A stretch of 64,000 nt of DNA from assembly GCF_017352115.1 (NCBI RefSeq), contig NZ_CP071448.1:1325001-1389000 (forward strand), in the 5' to 3' direction. Both the position numbers and the translations under genes were made by a program. The notes beneath the pieces were generated by a model. The model saw nothing but the letters and a program-made list of their open reading frames with translations, searched no databases and had not been told where the DNA came from. Shown here one piece after another: positions 47,961-60,286 of the stretch (position 1 is its first letter; each line of letters starts with the position of its first letter). This stretch comes from Flavobacterium endoglycinae (GTDB lineage: Bacteria > Bacteroidota > Bacteroidia > Flavobacteriales > Flavobacteriaceae).

Positions 47961-47995
47961 AAAAAGCGCTAATAAAAATATTAGCGCTTTTTTTT
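47961..47995. terminator. Hairpin with T run, upstream of the Cys-rich protein gene
   Basis: AAAAAGCGCTAA pairs with TTAGCGCTTTTTT. It lies in the 307-bp gap 47873-48179, which has no credible gene: the minus-strand gene at 47872 starts on one side and the DUF3467 gene ends on the other. It may end stray transcription in either direction. Confidence 0.7.
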
Positions 47996-48152
47996 AATTT
48001 GAATTAAATCAACCTTACTAAGTCATTATATTTCAAAAATTAATCTTTAGGCAACTGGAAAATTAAAACAATTTCACAATGAAAAGAAATTTAGTCGACA
48101 AACGTAATTTAAATCAGACAAACTGCAATTTTCTCTTAATCCTAAAAATAAA

Positions 48153-48174
48153 AAAGCCCCATTACTGGGGCTTT
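48153..48174 (-). terminator. Terminator of the rpoBC-DUF3467 operon
   Basis: AAAGCCCC and GGGGCTTT pair around ATTACT, with an A run on the plus strand, six bases past the DUF3467 stop codon. Confidence 0.85.
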
Positions 48175-48179
48175 AAAGT

Positions 48180-48491
48180 TTATGCTTGTCCTGCTGGACC
48201 AAAATTAAGCGGTATTGGTGCTTGTTCCGTTTCTTTGATTTCGCCGTGGGCTGCTTCAAATCTGTGAATATTTTCACCTATTGCTCTTAATAATCTTTTA
48301 GCATGTTGTGGTGTCAAGACGATTCTTGATTTTACCTTGGCTTTAGGAATACCGGGCATAATGCTCACAAAATCTAAAACAAACTCTGATGATGAGTGAT
48401 TAATAATCGCCAGATTAGAATAAATTCCTTCTGCGACAGTTTCGTCTAACTCAATGTTAATTTGCTCTTGTTGTTGTTTCGGATTACTCAT
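48180..48491 (-). CDS. DUF3467 family protein
   Basis: A 103-residue soluble protein with the family pattern: IYSNLAIINHSSSEFVLDF (about 24-42), a KVKSRIVLTPQHAKRLLRA stretch and a Pro-rich end. It follows rpoC after ten bases, the standard place for this family in Bacteroidota. The function is unknown; co-transcription with RNA polymerase subunits suggests a role in transcription. Confidence 0.9.
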   Translation of the reverse strand: MSNPKQQQEQINIELDETVAEGIYSNLAIINHSSSEFVLDFVSIMPGIPKAKVKSRIVLTPQHAKRLLRAIGENIHRFEAAHGEIKETEQAPIPLNFGPAGQA

Positions 48492-48501
48492 AGTTTCCTA
48501 A

Positions 48502-51500
48502 TTAATAAATGTATTCTTCTTTATTAGCCATCATTTCGTTGTAATCGTCTTTAGATCCTACGATAGTATTATCGTATTCTCTCATACCAGTTCCCGCAGG
48601 AATTCTGTGTCCAACAATTACATTTTCTTTTAATCCTTCTAAATCATCTATTTTACCAGCTACAGCAGCCTCGTTAAGTACTTTTGTCGTTTCTTGGAAC
48701 GAAGCAGCAGAGATGAATGATTTAGTTTGTAACGAAGCTCTTGTAATACCTTGTAAAACTGGCGTTGCAGTTGCAGTAATTACATCTCTTGCTACAACAA
48801 GATTTTTATCTGTACGTTTCAATAATGAATTCTCGTCACGTAATTCACGAGGTGTAATGATCTGACCTGGTTTCAATACAGAAGAATCTCCTGCATCTTC
48901 CACCACTTTCATACCATATAATTTATCATTTTGAAGGATAAAGTCTTTAGTGTGAATTAATTGATCTTCTAAGAATAGAGTATCTCCTGGATCTTCCACT
49001 TTTACTTTACGCATCATCTGACGGATTACAACCTCGAAGTGCTTGTCATTAATTTTTACCCCTTGTAAACGGTAAACCTCTTGAATTTCATTTACCAAGT
49101 ACTGTTGTACAGCAGCTGGTCCTTGAATTCTTAAGATATCATCTGGCGTAATTGCACCATCAGACAATGGAACTCCCGCTCTTACGAAGTCATTTTCTTG
49201 TACTAAGATTTGGCTAGAAAGTTTCACTAGATACTTTTTAATCTCACCAAATTTAGATTCGATAACGATCTCACGGTTACCTCTCTTAATTTTTCCAAAA
49301 GATACAACACCATCAATTTCAGATACAACTGCTGGGTTAGAAGGGTTACGAGCCTCAAGAAGCTCGGTAATTCTTGGTAAACCTCCCGTGATATCGCCTG
49401 CTTTAGAAGAACGACGAGGGATTTTCACTAATACTTTACCTGCTTTAATTTTCTCGCCATTCTCAACCATTAAGTGTGCACCTACTGGTAAGTTGTATGA
49501 ACGAATCAATTCACCTTCTTTACCGTAAACCAATAAAGTTGGAATTAATTTTTTGTTTCTAGCTTCAGAAATTACTTTTTCTTGGAAACCAGTCTGCTCA
49601 TCGATCTCAACCATGAACGATTGTCCTTGCTCTAAATCTTCGTAAGCAATCTTACCAGTAAATTCAGAAACAATTACACCGTTATAAGGATCCCATTTAC
49701 AGATTACGGTTCCTTTAGTAACTACATCACCATCATTTACAAAAATACTAGATCCGTAAGGGATGTTATGCGTATTTAAAACAATTCCGGTTTTTTCGTC
49801 AATTAATTTCAATTCTGTTGAACGTGAAACTACAATATCAACTTCATTACCTTCACTGTCTTCACCTTTAACTGTTTTTAAATCTTCAATTTCAAGACGT
49901 CCGTTAAATCTTGTCACAATGCTAGATTCTTCAGAGATACCTCCAGCAACCCCTCCAACGTGGAACGTACGAAGTGTTAACTGTGTACCTGGCTCTCCAA
50001 TAGACTGAGCTGCAATAACTCCGACAGCTTCACCTCTTTGTGTCATCTTACCAGTAGCTAAGTTTCTACCGTAACATTTAGCACAAATACCTTTTAAAGC
50101 TTCACAAGTTAATGGAGATCTAACTTCAACTTTCTCAATTGGAGAAGCCTCGATAGTCTTAACAATTGATTCCGTAATTTGCTCTCCAGATCTAACCATG
50201 ATCTCGTTAGTAAGAGGATTAATAACGTCTTGCAATGCAACACGTCCTAAAATTCTCTCACCCAAAGATTCAACGATTTCCTCGTTTTTCTTCAAGGCAG
50301 CTACTTCAACACCTCTTAAAGTTCCACAATCTTCGATGTTGACAATAACATCTTGAGAAACGTCATGAAGCCTTCTTGTTAAGTAACCAGCATCGGCCGT
50401 TTTAAGAGCCGTATCCGCAAGACCTTTACGAGCACCGTGAGTAGAAATAAAGTACTCAAGGATCGAAAGACCTTCCTTAAAGTTAGAAAGAATCGGGTTT
50501 TCAATAATCTCACCACCACCGGCAGTAGATTTTTTAGGCTTAGCCATCAAACCACGCATACCAGTTAACTGACGAATCTGCTCCTTAGAACCCCTCGCCC
50601 CAGAGTCAAGCATCATATATACAGAGTTGAAACCTTGTTGGTCTTCTCTAATATTTTTCATTGCTAACTCTGTTAACTGAGCATTTGCTGAAGTCCACAC
50701 ATCAATAACTTGGTTGTAACGCTCGTTATTTGTGATAAGACCCATGTTATAGTTAGTTGAGATACCTTCAACTTGCTCTCTAGCATCTGCAATTAACTTC
50801 GTTTTTTGTTCTGGAATTCTAATATCACCTAAAGAGAATGATAAACCTCCTCTAAATGCGAATTTATACCCCATATCTTTCATATTATCCAAGAAAGCTG
50901 CCGTTGTAGGTACATCAGTCACACTTAAAATGTGTCCGATAATATCTCTAAGGTTTTTCTTAGTCAATACGTCGTTGATATATCCAGCTGCTTCAGGTAC
51001 TACTTCGTTAAATAATACACGTCCTGCAGTTGTCTGGATGATTTTGTACACTAATTCTCCGTTCTCATTAAAATCTTTTGCTCTAATTTTCACACGAGCA
51101 TTCAATTCTAATCTTCCTTCGTTTAATGCAATGTTTACTTCTTCAGCAGAATAAAAAGTCAAATCCTGGCCAATAATTTTGTGATCTTCTGTAGAAATAC
51201 GTTCTTTGGTCATATAGTATAGACCCAAGACCATGTCCTGAGAAGGTACAGTAATTGGAGCACCATTTGCAGGGTTCAAGATATTGTGAGAAGCTAACAT
51301 TAATAATTGTGCCTCTAAAATAGCCTCTGGTCCTAATGGTAAGTGAACCGCCATCTGGTCACCATCGAAATCGGCGTTGAATGCCGTACATACTAATGGG
51401 TGTAACTGGATCGCTTTTCCTTCAATTAATTTTGGCTGGAATGCTTGAATACCAAGTCTGTGCAAAGTAGGAGCACGGTTAAGTAATACTGGGTGTCCTT

Positions 51501-52809
51501 TAATTACGTTTTCAAGGATATCCCAAACTACAGGCTCTTTTTTGTCAATGATTTTCTTAGCAGATTTTACTGTTTTTACAATACCTCTTTCGATCAACTT
51601 ACGAATAACGAATGGTTTGTATAACTCAGAAGCCATATCTTTTGGCAATCCGCACTCATATAATTTTAACTCTGGACCAACGACAATTACCGAACGAGCA
51701 GAATAATCCACACGTTTTCCTAAAAGGTTTTGACGGAAACGTCCTTGTTTACCTTTTAATGAGTCAGATAATGATTTTAATGGTCTGTTTGATTCTGTTT
51801 TAACAGCAGAAGCTTTACGTGTGTTGTCGAATAATGAATCTACAGATTCTTGCAACATACGTTTTTCGTTTCTTAAGATAACTTCTGGAGCTTTAATCTC
51901 CATTAATCTTTTTAAACGGTTGTTACGGATAATTACACGACGATATAAATCGTTCAAATCTGAAGTTGCAAAACGACCTCCATCAAGTGGCACAAGCGGA
52001 CGTAATTCTGGTGGAATAACTGGAACCACTTTCATAATCATCCACTCTGGACGGTTTTCGCGGTTTTCGTTAGACTCACGGAAAGACTCAACAACTTGTA
52101 ATCTTTTTAAAGCTTCAGTTTTTCTTTGTTTAGAGGTCTCGTTGTTAGCACTGTGTCTTAATTCATAAGATAAAGCATCTAAGTCAATACGAGCTAATAA
52201 ATCCATAATACACTCTGCTCCCATTTTGGCAACAAATTTATTTGGATCTAAATCGTCTAAATATTGGTTTTCTTGCGGAAGAGTATCTAAAATGTTTAAG
52301 TACTCTTCTTCAGTTAAGAAATCTAATCTTTGTAATGATTCTCCATCTGCATTTTTAGCGATACCTGGCTGAATTACTACGTATCTTTCGTAGTAAATAA
52401 TCATATCTAATTTCTTAGATGGAAGACCAAGGATATAACCAATTTTGTTTGGAAGAGATCTGAAGTACCAAATGTGAGCAATTGGCACAACAAGGTTGAT
52501 GTGTCCTACTCTATCACGACGTACTTTTTTCTCTGTAACTTCAACACCACAACGGTCACAGATGATACCTTTGTAACGAATTCTTTTATACTTACCGCAA
52601 GCACATTCAAAATCTTTTACTGGTCCGAAGATTCTTTCGCAGAAAAGTCCGTCACGCTCTGGCTTGTGAGTTCTATAGTTGATTGTTTCTGGCTTTAAAA
52701 CCTCTCCTCTTGATTCTTTCAAGATAGATTCTGGTGAAGCCAATCCAATAGAGATTTTGTTAAATCTTTTTACTGGATTTTTATCTTTATTGTTTCTATT
52801 ATTGATCAT
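48502..52809 (-). CDS. rpoC: RNA polymerase subunit beta'
   Basis: A 1435-residue largest subunit of RNA polymerase. The catalytic [10 protein letters not shown] motif is at about residues 478-487, with the three metal-binding Asp at 480, 482 and 484. The N-terminal zinc site ([14 protein letters not shown]) and second zinc site ([15 protein letters not shown]) are intact. It is separated from rpoB by 289 bp, more than in many bacteria. Confidence 0.98.
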   Translation of the reverse strand: MINNRNNKDKNPVKRFNKISIGLASPESILKESRGEVLKPETINYRTHKPERDGLFCERIFGPVKDFECACGKYKRIRYKGIICDRCGVEVTEKKVRRDRVGHINLVVPIAHIWYFRSLPNKIGYILGLPSKKLDMIIYYERYVVIQPGIAKNADGESLQRLDFLTEEEYLNILDTLPQENQYLDDLDPNKFVAKMGAECIMDLLARIDLDALSYELRHSANNETSKQRKTEALKRLQVVESFRESNENRENRPEWMIMKVVPVIPPELRPLVPLDGGRFATSDLNDLYRRVIIRNNRLKRLMEIKAPEVILRNEKRMLQESVDSLFDNTRKASAVKTESNRPLKSLSDSLKGKQGRFRQNLLGKRVDYSARSVIVVGPELKLYECGLPKDMASELYKPFVIRKLIERGIVKTVKSAKKIIDKKEPVVWDILENVIKGHPVLLNRAPTLHRLGIQAFQPKLIEGKAIQLHPLVCTAFNADFDGDQMAVHLPLGPEAILEAQLLMLASHNILNPANGAPITVPSQDMVLGLYYMTKERISTEDHKIIGQDLTFYSAEEVNIALNEGRLELNARVKIRAKDFNENGELVYKIIQTTAGRVLFNEVVPEAAGYINDVLTKKNLRDIIGHILSVTDVPTTAAFLDNMKDMGYKFAFRGGLSFSLGDIRIPEQKTKLIADAREQVEGISTNYNMGLITNNERYNQVIDVWTSANAQLTELAMKNIREDQQGFNSVYMMLDSGARGSKEQIRQLTGMRGLMAKPKKSTAGGGEIIENPILSNFKEGLSILEYFISTHGARKGLADTALKTADAGYLTRRLHDVSQDVIVNIEDCGTLRGVEVAALKKNEEIVESLGERILGRVALQDVINPLTNEIMVRSGEQITESIVKTIEASPIEKVEVRSPLTCEALKGICAKCYGRNLATGKMTQRGEAVGVIAAQSIGEPGTQLTLRTFHVGGVAGGISEESSIVTRFNGRLEIEDLKTVKGEDSEGNEVDIVVSRSTELKLIDEKTGIVLNTHNIPYGSSIFVNDGDVVTKGTVICKWDPYNGVIVSEFTGKIAYEDLEQGQSFMVEIDEQTGFQEKVISEARNKKLIPTLLVYGKEGELIRSYNLPVGAHLMVENGEKIKAGKVLVKIPRRSSKAGDITGGLPRITELLEARNPSNPAVVSEIDGVVSFGKIKRGNREIVIESKFGEIKKYLVKLSSQILVQENDFVRAGVPLSDGAITPDDILRIQGPAAVQQYLVNEIQEVYRLQGVKINDKHFEVVIRQMMRKVKVEDPGDTLFLEDQLIHTKDFILQNDKLYGMKVVEDAGDSSVLKPGQIITPRELRDENSLLKRTDKNLVVARDVITATATPVLQGITRASLQTKSFISAASFQETTKVLNEAAVAGKIDDLEGLKENVIVGHRIPAGTGMREYDNTIVGSKDDYNEMMANKEEYIY

Positions 52810-53098
52810 AGTTTTTACTATTGATTTACTGCTGTTAAAAATTGATTTTAGATTTCCTAATCTCCATCTTTCAAAAATTACTTTCAGAAAGAGTTAAATC
52901 ATCGCGCCTACCTCGGTTTACTTCTCTAAACCTCAAACTATTATTTGAAGTGCTAGTTATAAAATGCCCTGCATTATTATAAAAAATCGGAACGGGTTAC
53001 GGGTATAAATCTTAAAAACTTTAATATTATTTGTAATAGCCAGCAGTCTCAATTTTCAGCGTTAAACTGAATACTGAAACTGCGACTAAAAACTTTTA

Positions 53099-56000
53099 TT
53101 ATTCTTCCAAACGAAGATCTAATCCTAGACCTTTCAATTCGTGCATTAATACATTGAATGACTCTGGTAAACCTGGTTCTGGCATAGTTTCACCCTTAAC
53201 GATAGCTTCGTAAGTTTTAGCTCTACCAATAACGTCGTCAGACTTAACAGTTAAGATCTCACGTAGTGTACTAGAAGCTCCATAAGCCTCAAGTGCCCAA
53301 ACCTCCATCTCTCCAAAACGCTGACCTCCAAATTGAGCTTTACCTCCAAGTGGCTGTTGCGTAATCAATGAGTATGGTCCGATAGAACGTGCGTGCATCT
53401 TATCATCAACCATGTGTCCTAATTTAAGCATATAAATTACACCCACAGTCGCTTTTTGTGCAAAACGCTCTCCAGTACCACCATCATATAGGTAAGTATG
53501 TCCGAAACGTGGTACTCCAGCCTCATCAGTCAAAGCATTGATCTCGTCTAGAGAAGCACCGTCAAAAATTGGAGTAGCAAATTTTCTACCCAAGTTCATA
53601 CCAGCCCAACCTAATACAGTCTCATAAATCTGACCGATGTTCATACGTGATGGTACCCCAAGTGGGTTCAACACGATATCAACTGGTGTTCCATCTTCAA
53701 GGAAAGGCATGTCTTCATGACGAACGATTCTAGCAACAATACCTTTGTTACCGTGACGACCCGCCATTTTATCCCCTACTTTCAATTTACGTTTCTTAGC
53801 AATATAAATCTTAGCTAATTTCAAGATTCCAGATGGTAATTCATCTCCAACTGTAATAGTGAATTTCTCTCTTCTTAAAGATCCTTGTAAGTCGTTCAGC
53901 TTAATTTTATAGTTATGAATCAAATCATTAACCATTTTATTAGTAGCGTCATCGGCAACCCATTGACCTTTGCTTAGGTGAGCGAAATCTTCTACTGCAT
54001 AAAGCATTTTCTGAGTATATTTTTTACCTTTTGGTAAAACTTCTTCACCCAAATCGTTCATTACACCTTGAGATGTTTTTCCGTTAACGATCAAGAATAA
54101 TTTTTCAACCAATCTATCTTTTAATTCAACAAATTTAGTTTCAAACTCCATTTCTAAAGCGCCTAAAGCATCTTTATCTTGAGTACGTTTACGTTTATCT
54201 TTTACGGCTCTTGCAAATAATTTTTTGTCAAGAACTACACCATGTAAAGATGGAGAAGCTTTTAATGAAGCATCTTTTACGTCACCAGCTTTATCTCCGA
54301 AGATTGCACGAAGCAATTTCTCCTCTGGAGTTGGATCTGATTCTCCTTTTGGTGTAATTTTTCCGATCAAAATGTCACCAGGCTTAACCTCTGCTCCAAT
54401 TCTGATCATACCGTTTTCATCTAAATCTTTAGTAGCTTCTTCAGAAACGTTAGGAATATCGTTTGTTAACTCTTCATTTCCTAACTTAGTATCTCTAACC
54501 TCTAATGAATAATCATCAACGTGGATAGATGTAAAGATATCATCGCGAACTACTTTTTCAGAAATTACAATCGCATCCTCAAAGTTATACCCTTTCCATG
54601 GCATGAACGCAACTTTTAAGTTTCTACCTAAAGCTAATTCTCCATTTTGAGTAGCATATCCTTCTGATAATACTTGTCCAGGAACAACTCTATCACCTTT
54701 TCTTACGATAGGCTTCAAGTTGATACTTGTACCTTGATTGGTTTTTCTAAATTTAATTAAGTTATACGTTTTCTCATCAGCATCAAAACTTACCATTCTC
54801 TCGTCTTCTGTACGATCGTATTTGATAGTAATGATGTTAGCATCAACATATTCTACAGTTCCATGCCCTTCAGCATTGATCAATACTCTAGAATCTGAAG
54901 CTACCTGACGCTCTAAACCTGTACCTACAATTGGTGCTTCAGGACGGATCAAAGGAACTGCCTGACGCATCATGTTCGATCCCATCAACGCACGGTTCGC
55001 ATCATCATGCTCCAAGAAAGGAATCAAAGATGCAGAAATCGAAGCGATCTGGTTAGGAGCAACGTCTGTATAATGTACTGAACTTGGTTCAACAACTGGG
55101 AAATCACCCTCTTCACGAGCAATAACATTACCAGCAGTAATTTTACCATTATCATCCATTTCAATGTTTGCCTGAGCAATCATTTTTCCTTCTTCTTCTT
55201 CAGCACTTAAGTAAATTGGTGCGCTTTCTAAATCAACAACACCATCTGTTACTTTACGGTATGGAGTTTCGATGAATCCCATTCCGTTTACTTTAGCATA
55301 AACCCCAAGAGATGAAATCAAACCAATATTTGGTCCCTCAGGAGTTTCAATCGGACATAAACGACCATAGTGGGTATAGTGAACGTCACGAACCTCGAAA
55401 CCAGCTCTTTCTCTAGAAAGTCCACCTGGTCCAAGTGCAGAAAGTCTTCTTTTGTGTGTAATCTCAGCTAATGGATTCGTTTGATCCATAAATTGAGACA
55501 ACTGGTTAGTACCAAAGAAAGAGTTGATAACTGATGATAATGTTTTAGCATTAATCAAATCAATTGGTGTAAACACCTCGTTATCTCTAACGTTCATTCT
55601 CTCACGAATAGTTCTAGCCATACGTGCTAAACCAACACCGAATTGTTGAGACAATTGTTCTCCAACTGTTCTTACACGACGGTTTGATAAGTGATCAATA
55701 TCATCAATCTCTGCTTTAGAGTTAATTAATTCGATCAAATATTTTACGATTGTAATGATATCTTCTTTAGTAAGCACTTGCTTATCCATAGGGATATCTA
55801 AATCTAATTTTTTATTCATTCTGTAACGACCTACTTCACCTAAGTTATAACGTTGGTCAGAGAAGAATAATTTATCAATAATACCACGAGCAGTTTCCTC
55901 ATCAGGCGGTTCAGCGTTACGCAACTGACGGTAAATGTGCTCTACAGCTTCTTTTTCAGAGTTAGTTGGATCTTTTTGTAATGTATTGTGGATAATAGCA

Positions 56001-56911
56001 TAATCTGCTTGGTTATTATCCTCTTTGTGTAACAAAATAGATTTAACGTTAGAATCAATGATCTCTTCAACATTATCTTTATCGATAATCGTATCACGAT
56101 CAAGGATGATTTCGTTACGTTCGATAGAAACTACCTCTCCAGTATCCTCATCTACGAAATCCTCGTGCCATGTGTTCAAAACACGTGCAGCAAGTCTTCT
56201 TCCAATATATTTTTTAATTCCTGTTTTAGATACTTTAATTTCTTCCGCTAAGTCGAAAATCTCCAAGATATCTTTATCTCTTTCGAATCCAATAGCACGG
56301 AATAAAGTTGTTACAGGTAATTTTTTCTTTCTATCGATATAGGCGTACATTACGCTGTTGATATCAGTAGAGAATTCTATCCAAGATCCTTTAAAAGGAA
56401 TAACTCTTGCAGAATATAGTTTAGTTCCATTTGCGTGGAATGACTGTCCAAAGAAAACTCCTGGAGAACGGTGTAATTGAGATACTACTACACGCTCAGC
56501 ACCATTGATTACAAAGGTACCGCTTGGAGTCATATAAGGGATTGTTCCAAGATAAACATCTTGTACAATTGTTTCAAAATCTTCGTGTTCTGGATCTGTA
56601 CAATATAGTTTTAACCTAGCTTTTAATGGCACACTATAAGTAAGACCTCTCTCTATACATTCTTGAATTGTATAACGTGGTGGGTCAACAAAATAATCTA
56701 GGAACTCCAATACGAAGTTATTTCTCGTATCTGTAATTGGAAAGTTTTCCATGAAGGTGTTGTATAACCCTTCGTTGCCTCTTTCGTCAGATTTCGTTTC
56801 TAATTGGAAGAAATCTTTAAAAGATTTAACCTGAACATCCAAGAAGTCTGGATAGTCAGGAATATTTTTTGTAGAGGCAAAATTCAATCTTTCAGTCTGA
56901 TTTGTTATCAT
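53099..56911 (-). CDS. rpoB: RNA polymerase subunit beta
   Basis: A 1270-residue subunit. The rifampicin region ([20 protein letters not shown]) is wild-type in appearance, and [12 protein letters not shown] is present. The start is ATG 56911; an in-frame TTG lies one codon earlier. The 266-bp gap to rplL contains a hairpin at 57121-57153 that could modulate read-through. Confidence 0.98.
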   Translation of the reverse strand: MITNQTERLNFASTKNIPDYPDFLDVQVKSFKDFFQLETKSDERGNEGLYNTFMENFPITDTRNNFVLEFLDYFVDPPRYTIQECIERGLTYSVPLKARLKLYCTDPEHEDFETIVQDVYLGTIPYMTPSGTFVINGAERVVVSQLHRSPGVFFGQSFHANGTKLYSARVIPFKGSWIEFSTDINSVMYAYIDRKKKLPVTTLFRAIGFERDKDILEIFDLAEEIKVSKTGIKKYIGRRLAARVLNTWHEDFVDEDTGEVVSIERNEIILDRDTIIDKDNVEEIIDSNVKSILLHKEDNNQADYAIIHNTLQKDPTNSEKEAVEHIYRQLRNAEPPDEETARGIIDKLFFSDQRYNLGEVGRYRMNKKLDLDIPMDKQVLTKEDIITIVKYLIELINSKAEIDDIDHLSNRRVRTVGEQLSQQFGVGLARMARTIRERMNVRDNEVFTPIDLINAKTLSSVINSFFGTNQLSQFMDQTNPLAEITHKRRLSALGPGGLSRERAGFEVRDVHYTHYGRLCPIETPEGPNIGLISSLGVYAKVNGMGFIETPYRKVTDGVVDLESAPIYLSAEEEEGKMIAQANIEMDDNGKITAGNVIAREEGDFPVVEPSSVHYTDVAPNQIASISASLIPFLEHDDANRALMGSNMMRQAVPLIRPEAPIVGTGLERQVASDSRVLINAEGHGTVEYVDANIITIKYDRTEDERMVSFDADEKTYNLIKFRKTNQGTSINLKPIVRKGDRVVPGQVLSEGYATQNGELALGRNLKVAFMPWKGYNFEDAIVISEKVVRDDIFTSIHVDDYSLEVRDTKLGNEELTNDIPNVSEEATKDLDENGMIRIGAEVKPGDILIGKITPKGESDPTPEEKLLRAIFGDKAGDVKDASLKASPSLHGVVLDKKLFARAVKDKRKRTQDKDALGALEMEFETKFVELKDRLVEKLFLIVNGKTSQGVMNDLGEEVLPKGKKYTQKMLYAVEDFAHLSKGQWVADDATNKMVNDLIHNYKIKLNDLQGSLRREKFTITVGDELPSGILKLAKIYIAKKRKLKVGDKMAGRHGNKGIVARIVRHEDMPFLEDGTPVDIVLNPLGVPSRMNIGQIYETVLGWAGMNLGRKFATPIFDGASLDEINALTDEAGVPRFGHTYLYDGGTGERFAQKATVGVIYMLKLGHMVDDKMHARSIGPYSLITQQPLGGKAQFGGQRFGEMEVWALEAYGASSTLREILTVKSDDVIGRAKTYEAIVKGETMPEPGLPESFNVLMHELKGLGLDLRLEE

Positions 56912-57120
56912 CAATGGACAAAATTTTGATTAAAAAAAAGTAATTTGTTTTGTGTAAAAACACACTGCTTAGTTTATACTTTCTTTTTAAAACCAATACA
57001 TCTTTAAAAATAAACCAATAAAATCGGATTCATTTTTTGTCTTCGTATTGATCAAAAACTTTTTCGTATTTTAAACTATTTGATAATAAAATTTAATGTA
57101 TTTTATTATACGAAAAATGG

Positions 57121-57153
57121 TTTAGGCCTTTGAGTGTTAACTCAGGACCTAAA
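57121..57153 (-). promoter_or_regulatory. Hairpin between rplL and rpoB (possible attenuator)
   Basis: The minus strand can pair TTTAGG with CCTAAA and TGAGT with ACTCA, with an internal mismatch and a TTAAC-type loop. It lies 24 bases after the rplL stop, where many bacteria place a partial terminator that sets the ratio of ribosomal protein to polymerase. A short T run follows (ATTTTTCG). Confidence 0.55.
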
Positions 57154-57177
57154 CCTAGTTCTTAAAACCGAGTTGAA

Positions 57178-57549
57178 TTATTTAAGCTCAACTACAGCTC
57201 CAGCTTCTTCTAATGATTTTTTAAGACCTTCAGCTTCTTCTTTAGAAACTCCTTCTTTAACGTTACTTGGAGCACCGTCAACTACGTCTTTAGCTTCTTT
57301 AAGACCTAAACCAGTTAATTCTTTAACTAATTTTACAACAGCTAATTTAGAAGCTCCTGCATCTTTCAATACAACTGTAAATTCAGTTTGTGCTTCTTCA
57401 GCAGCACCGTCTCCTCCACCAGCAGCAACTACTACAGCAGCAGCAGCAGGCTCGATTCCGTACTCGTCTTTTAATATTGTTGCTAATTCGTTAACTTCTT
57501 TAACTGTTAAGTTAACTAATTGTTCTGCGAATTGTTTCAAATCTGCCAT
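57178..57549 (-). CDS. rplL: Ribosomal protein bL12 (L7/L12)
   Basis: A 123-residue stalk protein: an N-terminal dimerisation segment, an Ala/Gly-rich hinge ([19 protein letters not shown]) and a C-terminal domain with the [20 protein letters not shown] factor-binding face. It recruits translation factors to the ribosome. It follows rplJ after 96 bases. Confidence 0.98.
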   Translation of the reverse strand: MADLKQFAEQLVNLTVKEVNELATILKDEYGIEPAAAAVVVAAGGGDGAAEEAQTEFTVVLKDAGASKLAVVKLVKELTGLGLKEAKDVVDGAPSNVKEGVSKEEAEGLKKSLEEAGAVVELK

Positions 57550-57645
57550 TTTCTTCTATCGTTTAAAATGATTTGTAAAAATATAATTTAATTATTGTGC
57601 GCTAATTAAGCAGCATGGAAGCAACAAACTTCCTTGCGTTGATTA

Positions 57646-58149
57646 TTATGCTTCAGTTTCTTCTTCGCTACCTGCGAATTTGTTTTGTAAAGCAGAAATA
57701 ATTCTTTGAGCTGGAGATTGTAATAATCCAATGATTTCTCCAATAAGTTCTTCTTTAGATTTAATTGTAGCTAACGCATCTAATTGGTTATCTCCAATGT
57801 AAACTTCAGAATTGATGTAAGCTCCTTTTAAAACTGGTTTATCAGATTTCTTACGGAAATCTTTGATAATTTTTCCAGGTGCATTAGCAACATCAGAAAT
57901 GAATATAGCACTATTACCAGATAAAACTGTAGGTAAATCACCATAATCATTAGAAGAAGCTTCCATTGCTTTTGCAAGCAAAGTATTTTTAACAACTTCT
58001 AATTTGATACCTGCTTTGAAACAAGCTCTACGTAAGCTTGAAGTTGTCTCTGCGTTTAAACCAGAAATATCAGAAATGTAAATGATATTTGTACCAGCTA
58101 ACTGCGCAGTTAAATTTTCAATCGCGATTGATTTTTCTTCTCTAGTCAT
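57646..58149 (-). CDS. rplJ: Ribosomal protein uL10
   Basis: A 167-residue protein that anchors the L12 stalk on 23S rRNA. The N-terminal rRNA-binding region (SLRRACFKAGIKLEVVKNTL) and the C-terminal helix (QSPAQRIISALQNK) that carries L12 dimers are visible. Confidence 0.97.
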   Translation of the reverse strand: MTREEKSIAIENLTAQLAGTNIIYISDISGLNAETTSSLRRACFKAGIKLEVVKNTLLAKAMEASSNDYGDLPTVLSGNSAIFISDVANAPGKIIKDFRKKSDKPVLKGAYINSEVYIGDNQLDALATIKSKEELIGEIIGLLQSPAQRIISALQNKFAGSEEETEA

Positions 58150-58171
58150 ACTAAAAATTTTTAACTACCAA

Positions 58172-58861
58172 TTATACTGCTTTTGGGTCTAATGCAATAG
58201 CAGGACTCATTGTGCTTGTAAGGTGAATACCTTTGATGTATGTACCTTTAGCAGCAGTTGGTTTAAGTTTTATTAATGTTTGAATAATTTCGTGTGCGTT
58301 CTCAACGATTTGCTCAGCTCCGAAAGAAACTTTACCAATACCAGCGTGAACGATACCAGTTTTATCAACTTTAAAGTCAATTTTACCAGCTTTAACTTCT
58401 TGAACAGCTTTAGCAACATCCATAGTTACTGTACCTGTTTTAGGGTTTGGCATTAAACCTCTAGGTCCTAAAATACGACCTAATGGACCTAATTTACCCA
58501 TAACAGCAGGCATAGTAATGATCACATCAACATCTGTCCAACCGTCTTTAATTTTTTGTAAGTAATCGTCAAGACCAACGTGATCTGCTCCAGCCTCTCT
58601 TGCTTCAGCTTCTTTATCTGGAGTAACCAATGCTAATACTTTAACGTCTTTTCCTGTTCCGTGAGGTAAAGTAACTACACCTCTAACCATTTGATTCGCT
58701 TTTCTTGGATCAACACCCAAACGAACTGCGATATCAACAGACTCATCAAATTTTGCAGAAGCAACCACCTTAATTAATGCAGCAGCATCTTTTAAAGAGT
58801 ATAATTTGTTCTTTTCAATTTTTGAAGCAGCCTCTTTTTGCTTTTTTGTTAATTTTGCCAT
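58172..58861 (-). CDS. rplA: Ribosomal protein uL1
   Basis: A 229-residue L1 stalk protein. The typical [19 protein letters not shown] stretch is present. It binds 23S rRNA near the E site and, in many bacteria, its own mRNA. It follows rplK after 13 bases. Confidence 0.98.
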   Translation of the reverse strand: MAKLTKKQKEAASKIEKNKLYSLKDAAALIKVVASAKFDESVDIAVRLGVDPRKANQMVRGVVTLPHGTGKDVKVLALVTPDKEAEAREAGADHVGLDDYLQKIKDGWTDVDVIITMPAVMGKLGPLGRILGPRGLMPNPKTGTVTMDVAKAVQEVKAGKIDFKVDKTGIVHAGIGKVSFGAEQIVENAHEIIQTLIKLKPTAAKGTYIKGIHLTSTMSPAIALDPKAV

Positions 58862-58874
58862 TTCTTTTTCTTAA

Positions 58875-59312
58875 TTAAAAAGGAGCATCTCCTGATACAG
58901 TTATACCCATAGATCTAGCTGTTCCAGCAACCATACTCATAGCTTTCTCAATTGTGAAAGCGTTTAAGTCTGGCATTTTGTCTTCAGCAATAGTTCTAAT
59001 TTGTTCCCAAGTAACGCTAGCTACTTTTTTACGATTAGGCTCACCAGAACCAGATTTTAGCTTTGCAGCTTCCATTAACTGAACTGCTGCTGGAGGAGTC
59101 TTAACAACAAAATCAAATGATTTGTCTTTGTACACAGTGATTTGCACTGGACAAATTTTGCCAGGTTTATCTTGAGTTCTAGCATTAAATTGCTTACAAA
59201 ACTCCATGATATTAACCCCAGCAGCTCCTAAAGCAGGTCCAACCGGTGGCGACGGGTTCGCAGCACCTCCCTTAACTTGTAGTTTAACTACCTTACTAAT
59301 TTCTTTAGCCAT
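58875..59312 (-). CDS. rplK: Ribosomal protein uL11
   Basis: A 145-residue protein with [20 protein letters not shown] at the N-terminus and [20 protein letters not shown] in the rRNA-binding domain. It forms part of the GTPase centre. ATG 59312 gives the usual N-terminus, MAKEISKVV; the longer frame starts nine codons upstream. Confidence 0.98.
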   Translation of the reverse strand: MAKEISKVVKLQVKGGAANPSPPVGPALGAAGVNIMEFCKQFNARTQDKPGKICPVQITVYKDKSFDFVVKTPPAAVQLMEAAKLKSGSGEPNRKKVASVTWEQIRTIAEDKMPDLNAFTIEKAMSMVAGTARSMGITVSGDAPF

Positions 59313-59380
59313 TTTTAAAAAATTTAACACTGTAATCAATTGGAAGCGATTACAATGGTTTATTATAGTGTAACAAAAAA

Positions 59381-59932
59381 TTATACTTTTTCAACTTGCA
59401 TAAAACTCAATTCTAATGGAGTTTTTCTTCCGAAAATCTTAACCATTACTTCAAGTTTACGCTTTTCTTCATTGATTTTCTCAACAGATCCATTAAATCC
59501 GTTGAAAGGTCCATCAATAACCTTAACAGTCTCTCCAAGGCTGAATGGTATAGAACGAGTATCTGTATTAACAGTAAGCTCATCTACTTTACCTAACATA
59601 CGATTAACCTCCGAAAGTCTCAAAGGAACAGGCTCTCCACCTTTAACTTCCCCCAAGAAACCAATTACACTTGTAATAGACTTAATAATATGAGGTATCT
59701 CACCAACTAGGTTTGCTTCGATCATAACATATCCAGGAAAATAAACTTTATCCTTAGATAGTTTTTTCCCTTCTTTTACAGTAACTACTTTCTCAGTAGG
59801 AACTAAAACTTGGGAAACATAATCTTCCATACCTAATCTGGCAATCTCCGTTTCAATGTAAGCTTTTACCTTGTTTTCTTGGCCGCTTACAGCTCTTACC
59901 ACATACCATTTTTTCACATTATTATCTGCCAT
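59381..59932 (-). CDS. nusG: Transcription elongation factor NusG
   Basis: A 183-residue protein with the NGN domain ([20 protein letters not shown]) and C-terminal KOW domain ([20 protein letters not shown]). It links RNA polymerase to ribosomes. The ATG at 59932 is preferred to a GTG one codon upstream. It follows secE after 11 bases. Confidence 0.97.
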   Translation of the reverse strand: MADNNVKKWYVVRAVSGQENKVKAYIETEIARLGMEDYVSQVLVPTEKVVTVKEGKKLSKDKVYFPGYVMIEANLVGEIPHIIKSITSVIGFLGEVKGGEPVPLRLSEVNRMLGKVDELTVNTDTRSIPFSLGETVKVIDGPFNGFNGSVEKINEEKRKLEVMVKIFGRKTPLELSFMQVEKV

Positions 59933-59943
59933 CACAAAAAAAT

Positions 59944-60141
59944 TTACCCTTTTAACCAGTTAAAAAATCCAGCCAAAGCTTTTGCAAAAAATTCGTCAAC
60001 TCCCCAAGTTGCTAAAGCAAATAAAACCGAAAATACAGCAACAACAATTGTTAATTTCTGTACTTCTGCCCAAGAAGGCCAAGTAACATTTGACTTCAAC
60101 TCTTCGAAAGCCTCTGATAAATAATTAGTAACTTTTGTCAT
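59944..60141 (-). CDS. secE: Preprotein translocase subunit SecE
   Basis: A 65-residue single-helix form of SecE. The conserved amphipathic segment ELKSNVTWPSWAEVQKLT precedes one membrane helix (about 30-50). It stabilises SecY in the translocon. It lies between tRNA-Trp and nusG, as in most bacteria. Confidence 0.95.
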   Translation of the reverse strand: MTKVTNYLSEAFEELKSNVTWPSWAEVQKLTIVVAVFSVLFALATWGVDEFFAKALAGFFNWLKG

Positions 60142-60160
60142 TTGATATATTTTTTTATTG

Positions 60161-60231
60161 CACGGGCGGAGGGATTCGAACCCCCATCAACGGTTTTGGA
60201 GACCGCTATTCTACCCTTGAACTACGCCCGT
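60161..60231 (-). tRNA. tRNA-Trp (anticodon CCA)
   Basis: 71 bases. The acceptor ACGGGCG pairs with CGCCCGT, the anticodon loop CTCCAAA gives CCA, and the T-arm is GGGGGTTCGAATCCCTC. It lies between tuf and secE. Confidence 0.97.
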
Positions 60232-60235
60232 AATT

Positions 60236-60270
60236 AAAGCCAGTGATTAAAAAATAATCACTGGCTTTTT
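60236..60270 (-). terminator. Hairpin between tuf and tRNA-Trp
   Basis: AAAGCCAGTGATTA pairs with TAATCACTGGCTTT. On the minus strand, the direction of the genes, the following U stretch is short (CTTTAATTACGG), while the strong T run is on the other strand. It may therefore be a leaky terminator or an RNA processing site upstream of tRNA-Trp. Confidence 0.7.
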
Positions 60271-60286
60271 ATTTATTTTAATAGAA

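Noticed and set aside
48079..48267. 62-codon plus-strand frame between the Cys-rich protein gene and DUF3467
   Set aside because: It runs through a terminator and into DUF3467 antisense; no protein features.
49763..56342. Several antisense frames in rpoC and rpoB
   Set aside because: They are shadows of strongly conserved coding sequence on the other strand.
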